The position numbers were made by a program, and so were the translations under genes. Below are positions 54,269-63,955 of a DNA stretch of 64,000 nt, piece by piece. Under the pieces are notes generated by a model. It made no database searches and was not told the origin of the DNA. It saw only the letters and a list, made by a program, of their open reading frames with translations. Each line of letters opens with the position of its first letter. The first letter of the stretch is position 1. The DNA is from Spiroplasma sp. NBRC 100390. GTDB lineage: Bacteria > Bacillota_I > Bacilli_A > Mycoplasmatales > Mycoplasmataceae. The stretch spans positions 1,135,622-1,199,621 of the forward strand of contig NZ_CP018022.1 of the NCBI RefSeq assembly GCF_001886495.1, read 5' to 3'.

Positions 54269-55003
54269 ATGAAAAAACTACTATTATTTTTAACAGCATT
54301 AACAATCACAGCATCGACAGCAACTGCTGTTGTTAGTTGTTCAACAATTGATGTTAGAATTCGGCAATCATTTGCAAGTTGAAGTTATACTTCAAAAACT
54401 GATCAACCAATATTTGGAGAAGTTTTTAATACCGATAAAACTATTAATGAGCCTTATTTTTCATACTGATTTATTCAACAAGTTTTAACTTCATCAGGAC
54501 ACATGAATACTGATAAACCATGGAATCAATTACTAAATAATAATAGTGGCATTGCTTGGCCTTATCCTAATACAACAAATATTGAAGAAATTGATAGTAA
54601 TTGATTTTATTACACAATTAATACTATTCAAACTGGCAAAATAAATATTACAGATTTAAAAACTTTTTTTATCTACATGACAATCTATAATCCAATTATG
54701 ATTTTAGAAAACAGCCAAATTTTTAAATATCAATATAGTCGTGAGAAATCAGCTATTAAAATAGAATATTTATATAAAACAACAAATGATATTGAAAAAT
54801 ATATTGAAACAATAAATAGCAAATATACTACTTTTTATAAAGAAACTGTTGAAGTTAAATATTTAAAATTAGTCCCATATTTTTTACCAATTGAAGAAGC
54901 AAAACAACGAATTAAAAATTTAGTTAATACTTTAATTCGAATTTTAACAATTATGTCCCCTACTTTTGTTGTTCCGTTAAACGTTAACACTAATCGCTAC
55001 TAA
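54269..55003 (+). CDS. Lipoprotein inserted in the mreB array
   Basis: The 244-residue lipoprotein has signal MKKLLLFLTALTIT and lipobox VVSC (Cys24). The mature part is rich in Tyr, Trp and Asn (WPYPNTTNIEE, NWFYYTINTIQ) and shows no family I know. It is not obviously related to the larger lipoprotein family in this window. The ATG at 54269-54271 follows AAGGTG. It lies between mreB3 and the next mreB, each side with its own control signals, so it is probably a separate unit. A standard-code reading would see only the last 108 residues because of several Trp TGA codons. Confidence 0.78.
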
Positions 55004-55046
55004 AACTAATTATGGAAATAATTTTAAAAAAAAAGTTAAAAAAATA

Positions 55047-55055
55047 TGTTATAAT
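55047..55055 (+). promoter_or_regulatory. Extended -10 promoter of the MreB2-like gene
   Basis: TGTTATAAT gives a TGN extension plus TATAAT (55050-55055), about 120 bp before the start codon. Confidence 0.6.
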
Positions 55056-55174
55056 TAACTCGTATTGTATTCTTTATTTACAATCAAATATAGAATTGCA
55101 ATTCATTTTTACTGATTAATCAAATATATTAATCTAACTAAATAAAACAAGAAGAAACAGGAGGACAAAATTAC

Positions 55175-56221
55175 ATGGCTTTATTTAATAATAGCACAAA
55201 GAAACCAGCTTTCGTTTCTATGGACTTAGGAACTGCTAATACATTAGTATATGTTTCAGGTTCAGGAATCGTTTATAATGAGCCTTCAATTGTTGCTTAC
55301 AGAATTAAAGAAAACAGAATTATTGCTGTAGGTGCAGAAGCTTACAAAATGATTGGAAAAGGAAACAAGTCAATTCGTATTGTTAGACCAATGGTTGACG
55401 GAGTTATTACAGATATTCGTGCAACAGAAGCACAATTAAGATATATTTTCACAAAACTACGTATTACAAAACAATTAAAACATTCAATTATGTTATTGGC
55501 TTGTCCATCAGTTATTACTGAATTAGAAAAAGCTGCATTGAAAAAAATTGCAATGAACTTAGGAGCATCTAAAGTTTTTGTTGAAGAAGAAGTTAAAATG
55601 GCTGCTTTAGGTGGAGGTGTAGATATCTACAAACCTGCTGGAAACTTAGTTGTTGATATGGGTGGAGGAACAACAGATATTGCTGTTATGGCCTCAGGAG
55701 ATATCGTATTATCTAAATCAGTTAAAGTTGCTGGAAACTACTTAAACGATGAAGTACAAAAATTCATCCGTTCACAATATGGTCTAGAAATTGGATCAAA
55801 AACAGCTGAACAAATTAAAATTGAAATCGGATCATTATCAAAATATCCTGATGAAAGAAGAATGAAAGTTTATGGACGTGATGTAGTTTCAGGATTACCA
55901 AGAGAAATCGAAGTAACACCTGAAGAAATCAGAGAAGTATTAAAAGTACCAGTGTCAAGAATTATTGACCTAACAGTACAAGTGTTAGAAGAAACACCGC
56001 CTGAATTAGCAGGAGACATTTTCCGTAATGGAATTACAATCTGTGGGGGTGGAGCCTTAATTAAAGGAATTGACCGTTACTTTACAGATACATTACAATT
56101 ACCATCAAAAATCGGTGAACAACCATTATTAGCCGTTATTAATGGAACTAAAAAATTCGAATCAGACATCTTTGATATCTTAAGATTAGAATCAATGCAT
56201 GTAAAAGAATTAAATTACTAA
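55175..56221 (+). CDS. mreB: MreB actin paralogue, MreB2/MreB5 type
   Basis: The 348-residue actin is complete and keeps all active-site motifs: MDLGTANTLVYVSG, VEEEVKMAALGGG, VDMGGGTTDIAVM and CGGGALIKG. It differs from its neighbours in the RIVRPMVDGVITDI segment and the ALGGGVDI loop, and ends with the short tail MHVKELNY. These place it in the MreB2/MreB5 clade; its position next to MreB3 and MreB1-like genes makes MreB2 more likely, and MreB5 would lie elsewhere. The ATG follows AGGAGG. No internal Trp TGA is needed. Confidence 0.93.
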   Translation: MALFNNSTKKPAFVSMDLGTANTLVYVSGSGIVYNEPSIVAYRIKENRIIAVGAEAYKMIGKGNKSIRIVRPMVDGVITDIRATEAQLRYIFTKLRITKQLKHSIMLLACPSVITELEKAALKKIAMNLGASKVFVEEEVKMAALGGGVDIYKPAGNLVVDMGGGTTDIAVMASGDIVLSKSVKVAGNYLNDEVQKFIRSQYGLEIGSKTAEQIKIEIGSLSKYPDERRMKVYGRDVVSGLPREIEVTPEEIREVLKVPVSRIIDLTVQVLEETPPELAGDIFRNGITICGGGALIKGIDRYFTDTLQLPSKIGEQPLLAVINGTKKFESDIFDILRLESMHVKELNY

Positions 56222-56290
56222 AATGGCTATTAATAAGTTATTATTAATATAACTATGAATAGTTATTAAATCGTTAAGGAGGAAAAAAAC

Positions 56291-57349
56291 GTGAGACCAG
56301 AAACTAGACCATTTATTTCTCTTGACTTAGGAACTGCTAATGTTTTAGCATATGTTTCAGGACAAGGTGTAGTCTACAATGAACCATCATTAATGGCTTA
56401 TAACAATAAAACTAATAGTTTAATTGCCTTAGGAAAAGCTGCCTATGATATGGTTGGAAAAACACACGGAGATATTAGAATGGTAACACCATTAGTAGAT
56501 GGGGTTATCGCAGACATGGAAGCTGCACAAGATTTATTAAAACACATCTTTTCAAGAATGAAAATGATGAACATTTGAAAAAATGCTATTGTATTATTAG
56601 CATGTCCAAGTGGAGTTACAGAATTGGAAAGAGAAGCTTTAAAAAATGTTGCTAAAGAAATGGGTGCTGAATTAGTTATTATCGAAGAAGAAGCTAAAAT
56701 GGCCGCTTTAGGAGCAGGAATTAATATTGAATTACCTCAAGGACACTTAATTATTGATATTGGTGGAGGAACAACTGATTTAGCTATTATTTCATCAGGT
56801 GATATCGTAGTTTCAAGATCAATTAAAGTTGCTGGAAACCACTTTGATGATGATATTCGTAAATACATTCGTTCAGAATATAACATTGCTATCGGACAAA
56901 AAACAGCTGAAGATGTTAAAAAATTTATTGGTTCATTAGTTAAATACCATAACGAAAGATCAATGCAAATTTATGGACGTGATATTGTTTCAGGATTACC
57001 AAAAGAAGCAAAAATCTCTTCAGAAGAAATTAGAAATGTCTTATTAAATGCATTTTCTAAAATTACAGACTTAGTAATTGAACTATTAGAAAATACACCA
57101 CCTGAATTAGCAGGAGACATTATGAGAAACGGGATTACAGTTTGTGGTGGAGGAGCCTTAATTAGAAATATTGATAAATACTTCTTTGATATCTTCCAAT
57201 TACCAACAAAAACTGCTTCAGATCCATTAAATTGTGTTATTGAAGGAACAAAAATCTTTGAAAAAACAATTAAGAAAAATATTGAAAATGGTTTGTATAA
57301 TTTCCAAGAAAAAGGATTATTATCATCATTAGGTAAAAAAAGAAAATAA
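56291..57349 (+). CDS. mreB: MreB actin paralogue, MreB1-like
   Basis: The 352-residue actin keeps LDLGTANVLAYVSG, IEEEAKMAALGAG, IDIGGGTTDLAII and CGGGALIRN. It is nearest to the first gene of the array and ends with a basic tail (LLSSLGKKRK) that could bind membrane or a partner. The start is GTG at 56291 after a strong AAGGAGG. It follows the MreB2-like gene by 69 bp; the gap holds a hairpin (TTAATAA/TTATTAA) without a T run, so the two are probably on one message, possibly processed. A Trp TGA lies at 56576-56578. Confidence 0.93.
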
Positions 57350-57361
57350 ATTAAAATGAAA

Positions 57362-57392
57362 AAAATATTAGAGCAATCTAATATTTTTTTTA
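57362..57392 (+). terminator. Terminator of the mreB array
   Basis: A 10-bp stem AAATATTAGA / TCTAATATTT closed by a GCAA tetraloop and followed by T. It also separates the convergent tatD gene. Confidence 0.85.
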
Positions 57393-57420
57393 TTTCAACT
57401 TTTGGTATTTAATTTAAAAA

Positions 57421-58191
57421 TTATTCAAGATTAAATAATTTACGGGCATTCTTATTTGTAATACGAATCATTTCTTCAACGGGCATGCTTTTTAATTCTG
57501 CTAGTTTTTTAACTGTATACATAATAAATTTAGGATAATTTTTCTTCCCACGGTATGGATCAGGAGTTAAATATGGTGCATCTGTTTCAACCAAAATTTT
57601 ATTTAGCGGTACCATTTTAGCAACTTCACGTAACTGCTCGGCATTTTTAAAAGTAATATTTCCTGCAAATGAAAGATAAAATCCTAAATCTAAAAATTTT
57701 TTTGCCATTTCAATTGTTCCATTATAGCAATGCATCAAACCATTTTCGATTTTCTGTGTTTTTAATATTTCATAACAATCTTCATAAGCATCACGACAGT
57801 GAATTGCTACAGGAAGGTTATGTTCCTTTGCTAATTCAAGTTGTTTAATAAATCAATGTTTTTGTAAATCTGGTGAAACATTTTTATGATAATAATCCAA
57901 ACCAATTTCGCCAACAGCAATTACTTTATCACTATTTAATAACTGATCTAATTTTGTTAAATCTGTCACGCCATATTCAGCAACACCAGTTGGGTGAATC
58001 CCAATTGTTGCAAAAACATTATCATATTGCATTGCATGGCGAACTGCTGCTTTACTAGATTTTAAATCATACCCAACATTATTAAGCCAATAAACGCCAC
58101 TTATTTTTGCATCAGCAATTATTGCTGAAGTCTCTTCGTTTTCATATTCATGTGACATTAAATGACAATGTGTATCAAAGATTCCTTGCAT
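57421..58191 (-). CDS. tatD: TatD family metal-dependent DNase
   Basis: The 256-residue hydrolase has the metal-binding start FDTHCHL, GIHPTG, GEIGLDYY, VAIHCRDA, HCYNGT and VETDAPYLTP, the full set of TatD ligands. Family members are 3'-5' DNases linked to repair and DNA clean-up. The ATG at 58189-58191 follows AGGAGGAAAAT, and this site overlaps the last codons of mnmE, so it is probably cotranscribed with it. It meets the mreB array tail to tail. Confidence 0.92.
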
Positions 58192-58200
58192 ATTTTCCTC

Positions 58201-59544
58201 CTATTTTCCTAGGCAATATCTACTAAAAATTGTTGTCAATAAATCATCTTCATAATTTTCACCTAGAATTTCACCTAATATTTCCCAAGCCTCATGTAAG
58301 TCAACATTAATAATATCAACTGGAAATCCACTCGTAGTATTATTATATGCATTTTTTATTGAATTTGCTACCTTCTCTAACAAAGAAATTTGTTTTATGT
58401 TTGATAGAACCAACTGATCATCCTTAATAAGATGTTCAGTATTATATAATATTAAAATCTTATCAATTAACGCTTTAATATCTCGATTTAAAGCAGAAAT
58501 CCCAACTAAATGTTTATCTAAGTTGGGCTTATTAACATTAAGTAAATCAATTTTATTGAGAACTAATAAATACTCTTTATTTTCAATTAACGCTTTAACA
58601 TCAACATCTAATTCAACTAAATTTAAATAATTATCTGCAACAACTAAAACTAAATCAGCATTCTCAACTTGTTGTCGTGCTTTTTCAATTCCGATTTGTT
58701 CAATTTTATCAACTGTTTCACGTAATCCAGCAGTATCAATAATGTTCAGTGTTAGTGGTCCTAAGTTAATTTTTCCTTCCACAATATCTCTTGTTGTTCC
58801 TGGTACATCAGACACAATGGCTTTATCTTCGTTCATTAAAGCATTTAACAACGACGATTTCCCAACGTTTGGTTTACCAAGAATCAAAACATTAATTCCC
58901 TCATTAATAATTTTACCAACTTTACTGATTTTAACTAAATCATTAATTTTCTGCTCTAAAACAAGTAACCGTTGATTTAATTCTTGTGTTGTTAAATCAC
59001 CAACTCCATCATACTCTGGATAATCAATATTTACTTCAATGTTAGCAATAATATCTAATAATTCATCACGATAAGCACTAATTAAATGCGTGTTTTTATT
59101 TTGTAAATTATTCAAAGCTATTCTAGCACTAGTATCATTTGTTGCATTAACCAAATCGTTAATCGCATCTGTTTGCACCAAATTAAGTTTTCCGTTTAAA
59201 AAAGCTCGTTGGGAAAACTCTCCTCGATTAGCTAACCGTGCTCCATTTTTTAACAATAACTTAATAATTTTATTAGTAACTAAAACACCACCATGACAAT
59301 TAATTTCAATGATATCTTCGCCAGTGAACGAATTTGGACTTTCAAAACAAACTAAAATAACTTGATCAATTGTTTCACCATTTTCAGTTAAATAACCATA
59401 GCAAACTTGGTTCCCATTAGGAACAACTGTTTTTGAAAAAATTTTATTAATAATTTTGTAACTATCAGACCCTGACATACGAATAACTGAAATTGCTTGT
59501 TTCACCATTGCTGTTGCTGGGGCAACTATTGTATCTTCAAACAT
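58201..59544 (-). CDS. mnmE: tRNA modification GTPase MnmE
   Basis: The 447-residue GTPase works with MnmG to make the 5-carboxymethylaminomethyl group of wobble uridines. It has the N-terminal folate-binding domain (DTIVAPATAM, FTGEDIIEINCHGG), the G domain with GKPNVGKSSLLNAL, DVPGTTRD, DTAGLRE and NKID, and the C-terminal FSRYCLGK with the catalytic Cys-x-Gly-Lys. Length is normal. The position after jag and yidC near the origin is the ancestral Firmicutes order. Wobble modification matters for reading UGA as Trp by its own tRNA. Confidence 0.97.
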   Translation of the reverse strand: MFEDTIVAPATAMVKQAISVIRMSGSDSYKIINKIFSKTVVPNGNQVCYGYLTENGETIDQVILVCFESPNSFTGEDIIEINCHGGVLVTNKIIKLLLKNGARLANRGEFSQRAFLNGKLNLVQTDAINDLVNATNDTSARIALNNLQNKNTHLISAYRDELLDIIANIEVNIDYPEYDGVGDLTTQELNQRLLVLEQKINDLVKISKVGKIINEGINVLILGKPNVGKSSLLNALMNEDKAIVSDVPGTTRDIVEGKINLGPLTLNIIDTAGLRETVDKIEQIGIEKARQQVENADLVLVVADNYLNLVELDVDVKALIENKEYLLVLNKIDLLNVNKPNLDKHLVGISALNRDIKALIDKILILYNTEHLIKDDQLVLSNIKQISLLEKVANSIKNAYNNTTSGFPVDIINVDLHEAWEILGEILGENYEDDLLTTIFSRYCLGK

Positions 59545-59604
59545 TTTTTGAAACTCCTCTTTGCTTTATTAAATTATATCAAAATTAAAAAAATAAAATA
59601 ATCA

Positions 59605-60192
59605 TTATTTTTTATTAGTATACTTAATAACAATTTGACGGGCATTTTCTGGCCCAATTGATTTTGAAATTAAGTTTTGTAACTTTAAAATACTTTTATG
59701 CACTAATTTACGCTGATTTTTGTTCATAACTGGTAAAATATAATCTTTTTGTGATAACAAAACTTTATTAACTATTTTTCGAAGACTTTCAAACAGAATT
59801 GATTCGTTATAGTTAAAAGCAATAATAATTTTAAAATTATTTTGAAATTTTCGACTAATATATGTATGTAATAGATTTTCTAAAATAAAAATAAATTCAA
59901 AAATATTAATATTAAGCGTTAAATCTTTAACATCTAACATAATTAGAATTTGTTTATTATGAGATGAAAAAAAAATCTCATAATCTTTTGATAATAAGAT
60001 ATCTTTAATAATAATTTTTAAATGCTCTTCACAAAAAGAAATAATATCATCAATCTCAAAAAAAGTTACATGTAATCGTTCAAAAAAAATTTTTTTTGTA
60101 AATAATTCTGTTTTATAAAAATATGATTCAGATGAATTATTTAAAAATTCTTTAAATTTTTTTTGTGATTTAAATTCTTTAACAAAAAACAT
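59605..60192 (-). CDS. jag: Jag/KhpB-like RNA-binding protein with R3H domain
   Basis: The 195-residue protein ends with an R3H domain: NKNQRKLVHKSILKLQNL and GPENARQIVIKYTNK match the 'eRr.iH......v.t.S.G..p.R.vvi.' pattern. The first half fits the Jag N-terminus and a divergent KH domain (DVKDLTLNINIFEFI), though the KH loop is not well kept. Its place between yidC and mnmE is the conserved position of jag (spoIIIJ-associated). Its ATG overlaps the yidC stop by one base (TAATG), and there is no ribosome binding site, so it depends on coupled translation. Confidence 0.75.
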   Translation of the reverse strand: MFFVKEFKSQKKFKEFLNNSSESYFYKTELFTKKIFFERLHVTFFEIDDIISFCEEHLKIIIKDILLSKDYEIFFSSHNKQILIMLDVKDLTLNINIFEFIFILENLLHTYISRKFQNNFKIIIAFNYNESILFESLRKIVNKVLLSQKDYILPVMNKNQRKLVHKSILKLQNLISKSIGPENARQIVIKYTNKK

Positions 60193-61469
60193 TATTTTTT
60201 ATTTTTTTTCTTACTATGTAAAGAGAATTTTGATTTTTTTGGTTTTGTTTTTATTGGGTTATAAGAAACTTTATTAGTTTCGTTTGTTTTTATTGGCTTT
60301 GTTTTTGTTACTTCAACAACTTCTGCGTTGCCAACCGTTGATAACTTTGGTTTATGCACAAATAAATTTTTAATTTTTTGTCATCCTGATCCACTATTTT
60401 TATTTTTTTTGCTTCGCTTTTTAACTCGTAAGAAATGAAATCCTAAAGTTTGTAAAATTTGAATTACCGCAGAAAAAATCCAATAAATAGCAACCCCCGA
60501 CGCAATCGAAATTGTAACTACAAAGAAAACAATAATCATTACCCCTTGCATAATAAACTGACGTTTACGAGCTTTTTTCTGCTCTTTAGTAATAACTTTT
60601 GTTTTACGAAGATTTAAAATTGTTGGTAAAATCATCGAAAGAACTTGGATTGGTAAATAAACAAATAATAGCGCTAAATAAACATAATTTCCACTTGTAA
60701 TCATGTCTCAGGGCTTTTCAATCAAAGAAATTTGCCCAATTGTTGCCATTTTTAACTCTCGGGTTGCTCGTACAACAGTATACATCGCAATTAAAAATGG
60801 AATTGATAAAAACGAAGAACCAATCGTTGATAACGGAGAAACTCCTTCTTTCCGATATAATTGCATCATTTCCATTTGTTGTTTTTGTTTAGCAGCAGGA
60901 TCCTTTGAACCTTTATATTTTGCTTGGATTTCTGCTTGCTTAATTTGCATCAACTGCATTTTGTCTTGATTCCGCTGGGCTTTTCAACTGAACATTAAAG
61001 TAATTAATCGAACAATTAACGAAGTTAAGAAAAGTGCACCAATAATTCCAGCACCATTGTCTAAACCACCAAACCCATAAATTAAATTAACTAAAATTCA
61101 AGCAACTGGGAAAACAAAACATCCATAAAATGGTGATGTTGTTTTTACAAAAGCATCAGCCCATGTTCTAATAGCTAAATAAGGGTATTCAAATAATTGT
61201 CCATTTTCAAAATGAAAAAAGTGTTCTTTTCCAACGTTAGTTTTTCCTAAAATAATTTCAAAGAAAACTCCCGGTTTATATACTCTTTGACCAGAAACAT
61301 CTAAAATTTGCGCTGTTCCAAACTTAGGAACCATCATTTGTCCACAGCCTCACAACATTGATATAATTAAAAAAAGATACAAAATTAATTTTGTTCATTT
61401 CCAGGCAATTGAATATCAAGGTTTTCGTGTTCTTTTCCCATCTGAGAAAATATAATCACGATAGTTCAC
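60192..61469 (-). CDS. yidC: Membrane protein insertase YidC
   Basis: The 425-residue protein inserts membrane proteins, alone or with Sec. It has an N-terminal helix, an outer loop, then the core helices with FKTTSPFYGCFVFP-like sequence, SWKAQRNQDKMQLMQIKQAE in the coiled cytoplasmic hairpin, PFLIAMYTVVRA, and GVAIYWIFSAVIQILQTL. A basic C-terminal tail (SLHSKKKNKK and the KTKPKKSK stretch) resembles those that bind the ribosome. The GTG start at 61467-61469 follows AAGGAGG. It lies 15 bp after rnpA in the rpmH-rnpA-yidC-jag-mnmE string. Confidence 0.94.
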
Positions 61470-61484
61470 TATTACGCCTCCTTT

Positions 61485-61802
61485 TTACATTTTGATTTGA
61501 TTTAATAAAATTTTTTTATTAACTAAATAACTATTACTAAAATATGGTTTTCTAACAATAATGATTTGGTCATAACCTTCTGTAGCTGAAAAGTCATATG
61601 ATAGGATAGCTCTAATTTGTCTTTTTACTTTATTTCTAACAACAGCATTTCCTAATTTTTTACCAACGGATATTCCAAACCGATGATAATTAAGATCATT
61701 TTTTTTAAAATAAATAAAATAAGTGTTAGTTTTAATGAAAGAACGATTATTTATTATCTTTTGAAATTCATAATTCTTTTTAACAATAAATTTTTTTTTC
61801 AC
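61485..61802 (-). CDS. rnpA: Ribonuclease P protein component
   Basis: The 105-residue protein supports the RNase P RNA in 5' tRNA processing. It shows KNYEFQKIINNRSF, RFGISVGKKLGNAVVRNKVKRQIRAI (the RNR-like RNA-binding helix) and DQIIIVRKPY. The start is uncertain: I use the GTG at 61800-61802, giving the typical KKKFIVKKNYEF beginning; a TTG at 61812-61814 would add four residues. No clear ribosome binding site is present for either, so translation may be coupled to rpmH, whose stop lies about 40 bp upstream. Confidence 0.9.
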   Translation of the reverse strand: MKKKFIVKKNYEFQKIINNRSFIKTNTYFIYFKKNDLNYHRFGISVGKKLGNAVVRNKVKRQIRAILSYDFSATEGYDQIIIVRKPYFSNSYLVNKKILLNQIKM

Positions 61803-61844
61803 ATTTTTACACAAATAGAAAAATAAAGTATGTCACCAACTAAA

Positions 61845-61979
61845 TTAAGCTGATAATACTTTTCTTCCTTTCGCTCTTCTTCTACTTAAAACTTTACGGC
61901 CTGAAGCTGATTCCATTCTTGCTCGAAAACCATGTGTTCGCTTGTGTTTGATTTTACTTGGTTGTCATGTTCTTTTCAT
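61845..61979 (-). CDS. rpmH: 50S ribosomal protein L34 (bL34)
   Basis: The 44-residue basic protein matches L34 throughout: [20 protein letters not shown] with a UGA Trp at residue 5, then [18 protein letters not shown]. It is missed by a standard-code scan because of that TGA and its size. AAGGAGGTG lies 6 bp upstream. It heads the rpmH-rnpA-yidC string and would usually sit right beside dnaA, but here guaB lies between it and the origin. Confidence 0.97.
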
Positions 61980-62088
61980 TACTAGCACCTCCTTATGATA
62001 CAAATTATTAAGACATCATATAAATAATATATGAATTAAAAAGAAATATCAATTAAAATAACATTTTTTTAAAAATATTAGATATTTT

Positions 62089-62117
62089 AAAACCTGATTT
62101 TTAGCAAATCAGGTTTT
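62089..62117 (-). terminator. Terminator of guaB
   Basis: A perfect 12-bp stem AAAACCTGATTT / AAATCAGGTTTT with a five-base loop, 12 bp after the guaB stop codon. Confidence 0.88.
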
Positions 62118-62128
62118 AGAGATTAATC

Positions 62129-63574
62129 TTATTTTGTGTAATTTGGTGGTTCTTTCGTAATTGCAATGTCATGTGGATGTGATTCTTTTAAACCATTATT
62201 TGAAATTTCAACAAATTGTGCTGTTTTTTGTAATGTTGCAATATTTTTTGCACCACAATAACCAAGACCGCTTCGTAAACCACCAATAAATTGGAAAAGA
62301 ATATCACTTAGTTTTCCTTTTAATAAAACACGACCTTCAACTCCTTCGGGTACTAATTTACGGTTCTTATCTTGAAAGTAACGATCAGCACTTCCCTTCT
62401 TCATTGCTGCTAAAGAACCCATTCCCATATATGTTTTATATTTTTTACCTTCAACAATCATTTCCTCACCAGGTGCTTCAAAAGTTGCTGCAAAAACTGA
62501 TCCCATCATAACAGCAGCTCCTCCGGCTGCTAAAGCTTTAACAACATCACCAGAATACTTAATTCCACCATCAGCAATAACAGGAATCCCTTTTGGCCCA
62601 CAAACCTCATAAACATCATTAATAGCTGTAATCTGGGGAACTCCCACCCCAGCAACGATTCTGGTTGTACAAATGCTTCCTGGTCCTACTCCTACTTTAA
62701 TAGCATCAGCACCAGCAGCTATTAAATCTAATGCTCCTTGTGCTGTAACAACATTCCCAGCAATAAGATCAAGTGTTGGAAAAGCTTTTTTAATTTTACT
62801 GACCATAGCAATAATTCCTTGACTATGACCATGGGCAGAATCAACAACAATCACATCAACACCAGCGCCAACAAGTTTTTCAACCCGCAACAAAGTGGTT
62901 TCATCAATTCCAACGGCTGCTCCTACTCGTAATCGTCCTTGGTTATCTTTACAAGCATTAGGATATTCATCACGATTATTAATATCTTTAATTGTAATTA
63001 ATCCTTTTAAAATGTTTTTAGCATTAATAATTGGCAACTTTTCAATTCGATTACTTAATAAGATCTCTTTTGCTTGTTCTAAATTAATTTTTTCATGAGT
63101 CGTAATTAAATTTTTTACTGTCATAAAATCAGCAACTGGTGCTGATAAATCATGACAAGCTCGAATATCACGATTTGTAATAATCCCTAACAATTTATTT
63201 TCTTCATCAACAATTGGTAATCCTGAAATACGATATTGCGCCATAATATTTTCAGCATCTTGAACAGTCATTGTTGGTTTCAAAGTAATTGGGTTAATAA
63301 TAAAGCCTGATTCATTTCGTTTTACTTTTTCAACTTCTGCGGCTTGGTCATCAATTGATAAGTTTTTATGAATAATCCCAATTCCACCTTCGCGAGCAAT
63401 TGCAATTGCCAATTTTGATTCAGTAACCGTATCCATTGCTGAAGATAAAAAAGGAATATTTAATTCAATATTTTTTGTTATTTTAGTTCTTAAATCAATC
63501 TGATAAGGTAAAATATCTGATTTTTGTGGAACTAATAATAAATCATCAAAAGTATAAGATTTTTTAATTTGCAT
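62129..63574 (-). CDS. guaB: IMP dehydrogenase
   Basis: The 481-residue enzyme oxidises IMP to XMP, the committed step to guanine nucleotides. It has [17 protein letters not shown] at the start, a pair of CBS domains (about residues 90-200: [13 protein letters not shown] and [13 protein letters not shown]), then the catalytic loop [15 protein letters not shown], the active-site Cys in [15 protein letters not shown] and the flap region GSADRYFQ. The ATG at 63572-63574 follows GGAGGAG. A guanine riboswitch precedes it, so expression should fall when guanine is plentiful. IMP synthesis genes are not in the window. Confidence 0.97.
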   Translation of the reverse strand: MQIKKSYTFDDLLLVPQKSDILPYQIDLRTKITKNIELNIPFLSSAMDTVTESKLAIAIAREGGIGIIHKNLSIDDQAAEVEKVKRNESGFIINPITLKPTMTVQDAENIMAQYRISGLPIVDEENKLLGIITNRDIRACHDLSAPVADFMTVKNLITTHEKINLEQAKEILLSNRIEKLPIINAKNILKGLITIKDINNRDEYPNACKDNQGRLRVGAAVGIDETTLLRVEKLVGAGVDVIVVDSAHGHSQGIIAMVSKIKKAFPTLDLIAGNVVTAQGALDLIAAGADAIKVGVGPGSICTTRIVAGVGVPQITAINDVYEVCGPKGIPVIADGGIKYSGDVVKALAAGGAAVMMGSVFAATFEAPGEEMIVEGKKYKTYMGMGSLAAMKKGSADRYFQDKNRKLVPEGVEGRVLLKGKLSDILFQFIGGLRSGLGYCGAKNIATLQKTAQFVEISNNGLKESHPHDIAITKEPPNYTK

Positions 63575-63622
63575 GTTTTTCTCCTCCAAAAGATTTAATA
63601 CAAAATTGAATAAAAGAAACAC

Positions 63623-63653
63623 GGTCTTAACAAATTAAAAATAAATTAAGACC
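63623..63653 (-). terminator. Riboswitch expression platform, terminator hairpin
   Basis: GGTCTTAA / TTAAGACC (8 bp) is followed by a T-rich stretch, 49 bp before guaB. Its left arm shares two bases with the P1 helix of the aptamer, so the two structures exclude each other at that point. Confidence 0.65.
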
Positions 63654-63714
63654 TATAGTAATTAATTTAGGGTTAACTGTAGAGACACCAGACCATATTT
63701 CTAGTATATATAGG
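63652..63714 (-). promoter_or_regulatory. Purine (guanine-type) riboswitch aptamer
   Basis: All parts of a purine aptamer are present on the minus strand. P1 is CCTATA/TATAGG (63709-63714 with 63652-63657). P2 is CTAGA/TCTGG with loop AATATGG. J2/3 is TGTCTCTAC. P3 is AGTTAA/TTAATT with loop CCCTAAA. The loop GG and CC can form the L2-L3 kiss. The base that decides specificity (position 74, in J3/1 ACTATAG) is C, which selects guanine over adenine; the J2/3 UCUAC core is intact. Confidence 0.82.
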
Positions 63715-63721
63715 AAAATAT

Positions 63722-63753
63722 ATTATAGTATTAAATTATATTGATTATAACAA
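63722..63753 (-). promoter_or_regulatory. Promoter of guaB
   Basis: Minus-strand TATAAT (63722-63727) lies 7 bp before the aptamer. Possible -35 boxes are TTATAA (63745-63750, spacing 17) or TTGTTA (63748-63753, spacing 20). Confidence 0.5.
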
Positions 63754-63789
63754 AAAAATAAAAAGGAACCAATAGAATCTACATTTAAA

Positions 63790-63955
63790 TTGTTTTCCAC
63801 GAAAAAAGTTTTAAATCACAAAAAATGTTAATAATGTGGAAAAAGATATAATTATCCAATAAAAATAGGGGATTTATAAAAAAATAAAAAAATATTATAT
63901 GTGGAAAACCATTGATATTCTTTAAATTAAATTATTTTTTACTACTTTTCCACAT
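63790..63955. other. oriC: Replication origin (oriC) with DnaA boxes
   Basis: Four near-consensus DnaA boxes are seen: TTTTCCACG (63793-63801), TTTTCCACA on the minus strand at 63835-63843 and 63900-63908, and on the plus strand at 63946-63954. TTATCCAAT (63852-63860) is a weaker fifth. Long A/T tracts between them fit an unwinding region. The flanking gene string (rpmH, rnpA, yidC) and the switch in gene direction support this as the dnaA-proximal origin. The window ends in GGAGATGAAGTA, which could be the ribosome binding site of dnaA to the right. Confidence 0.82.
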
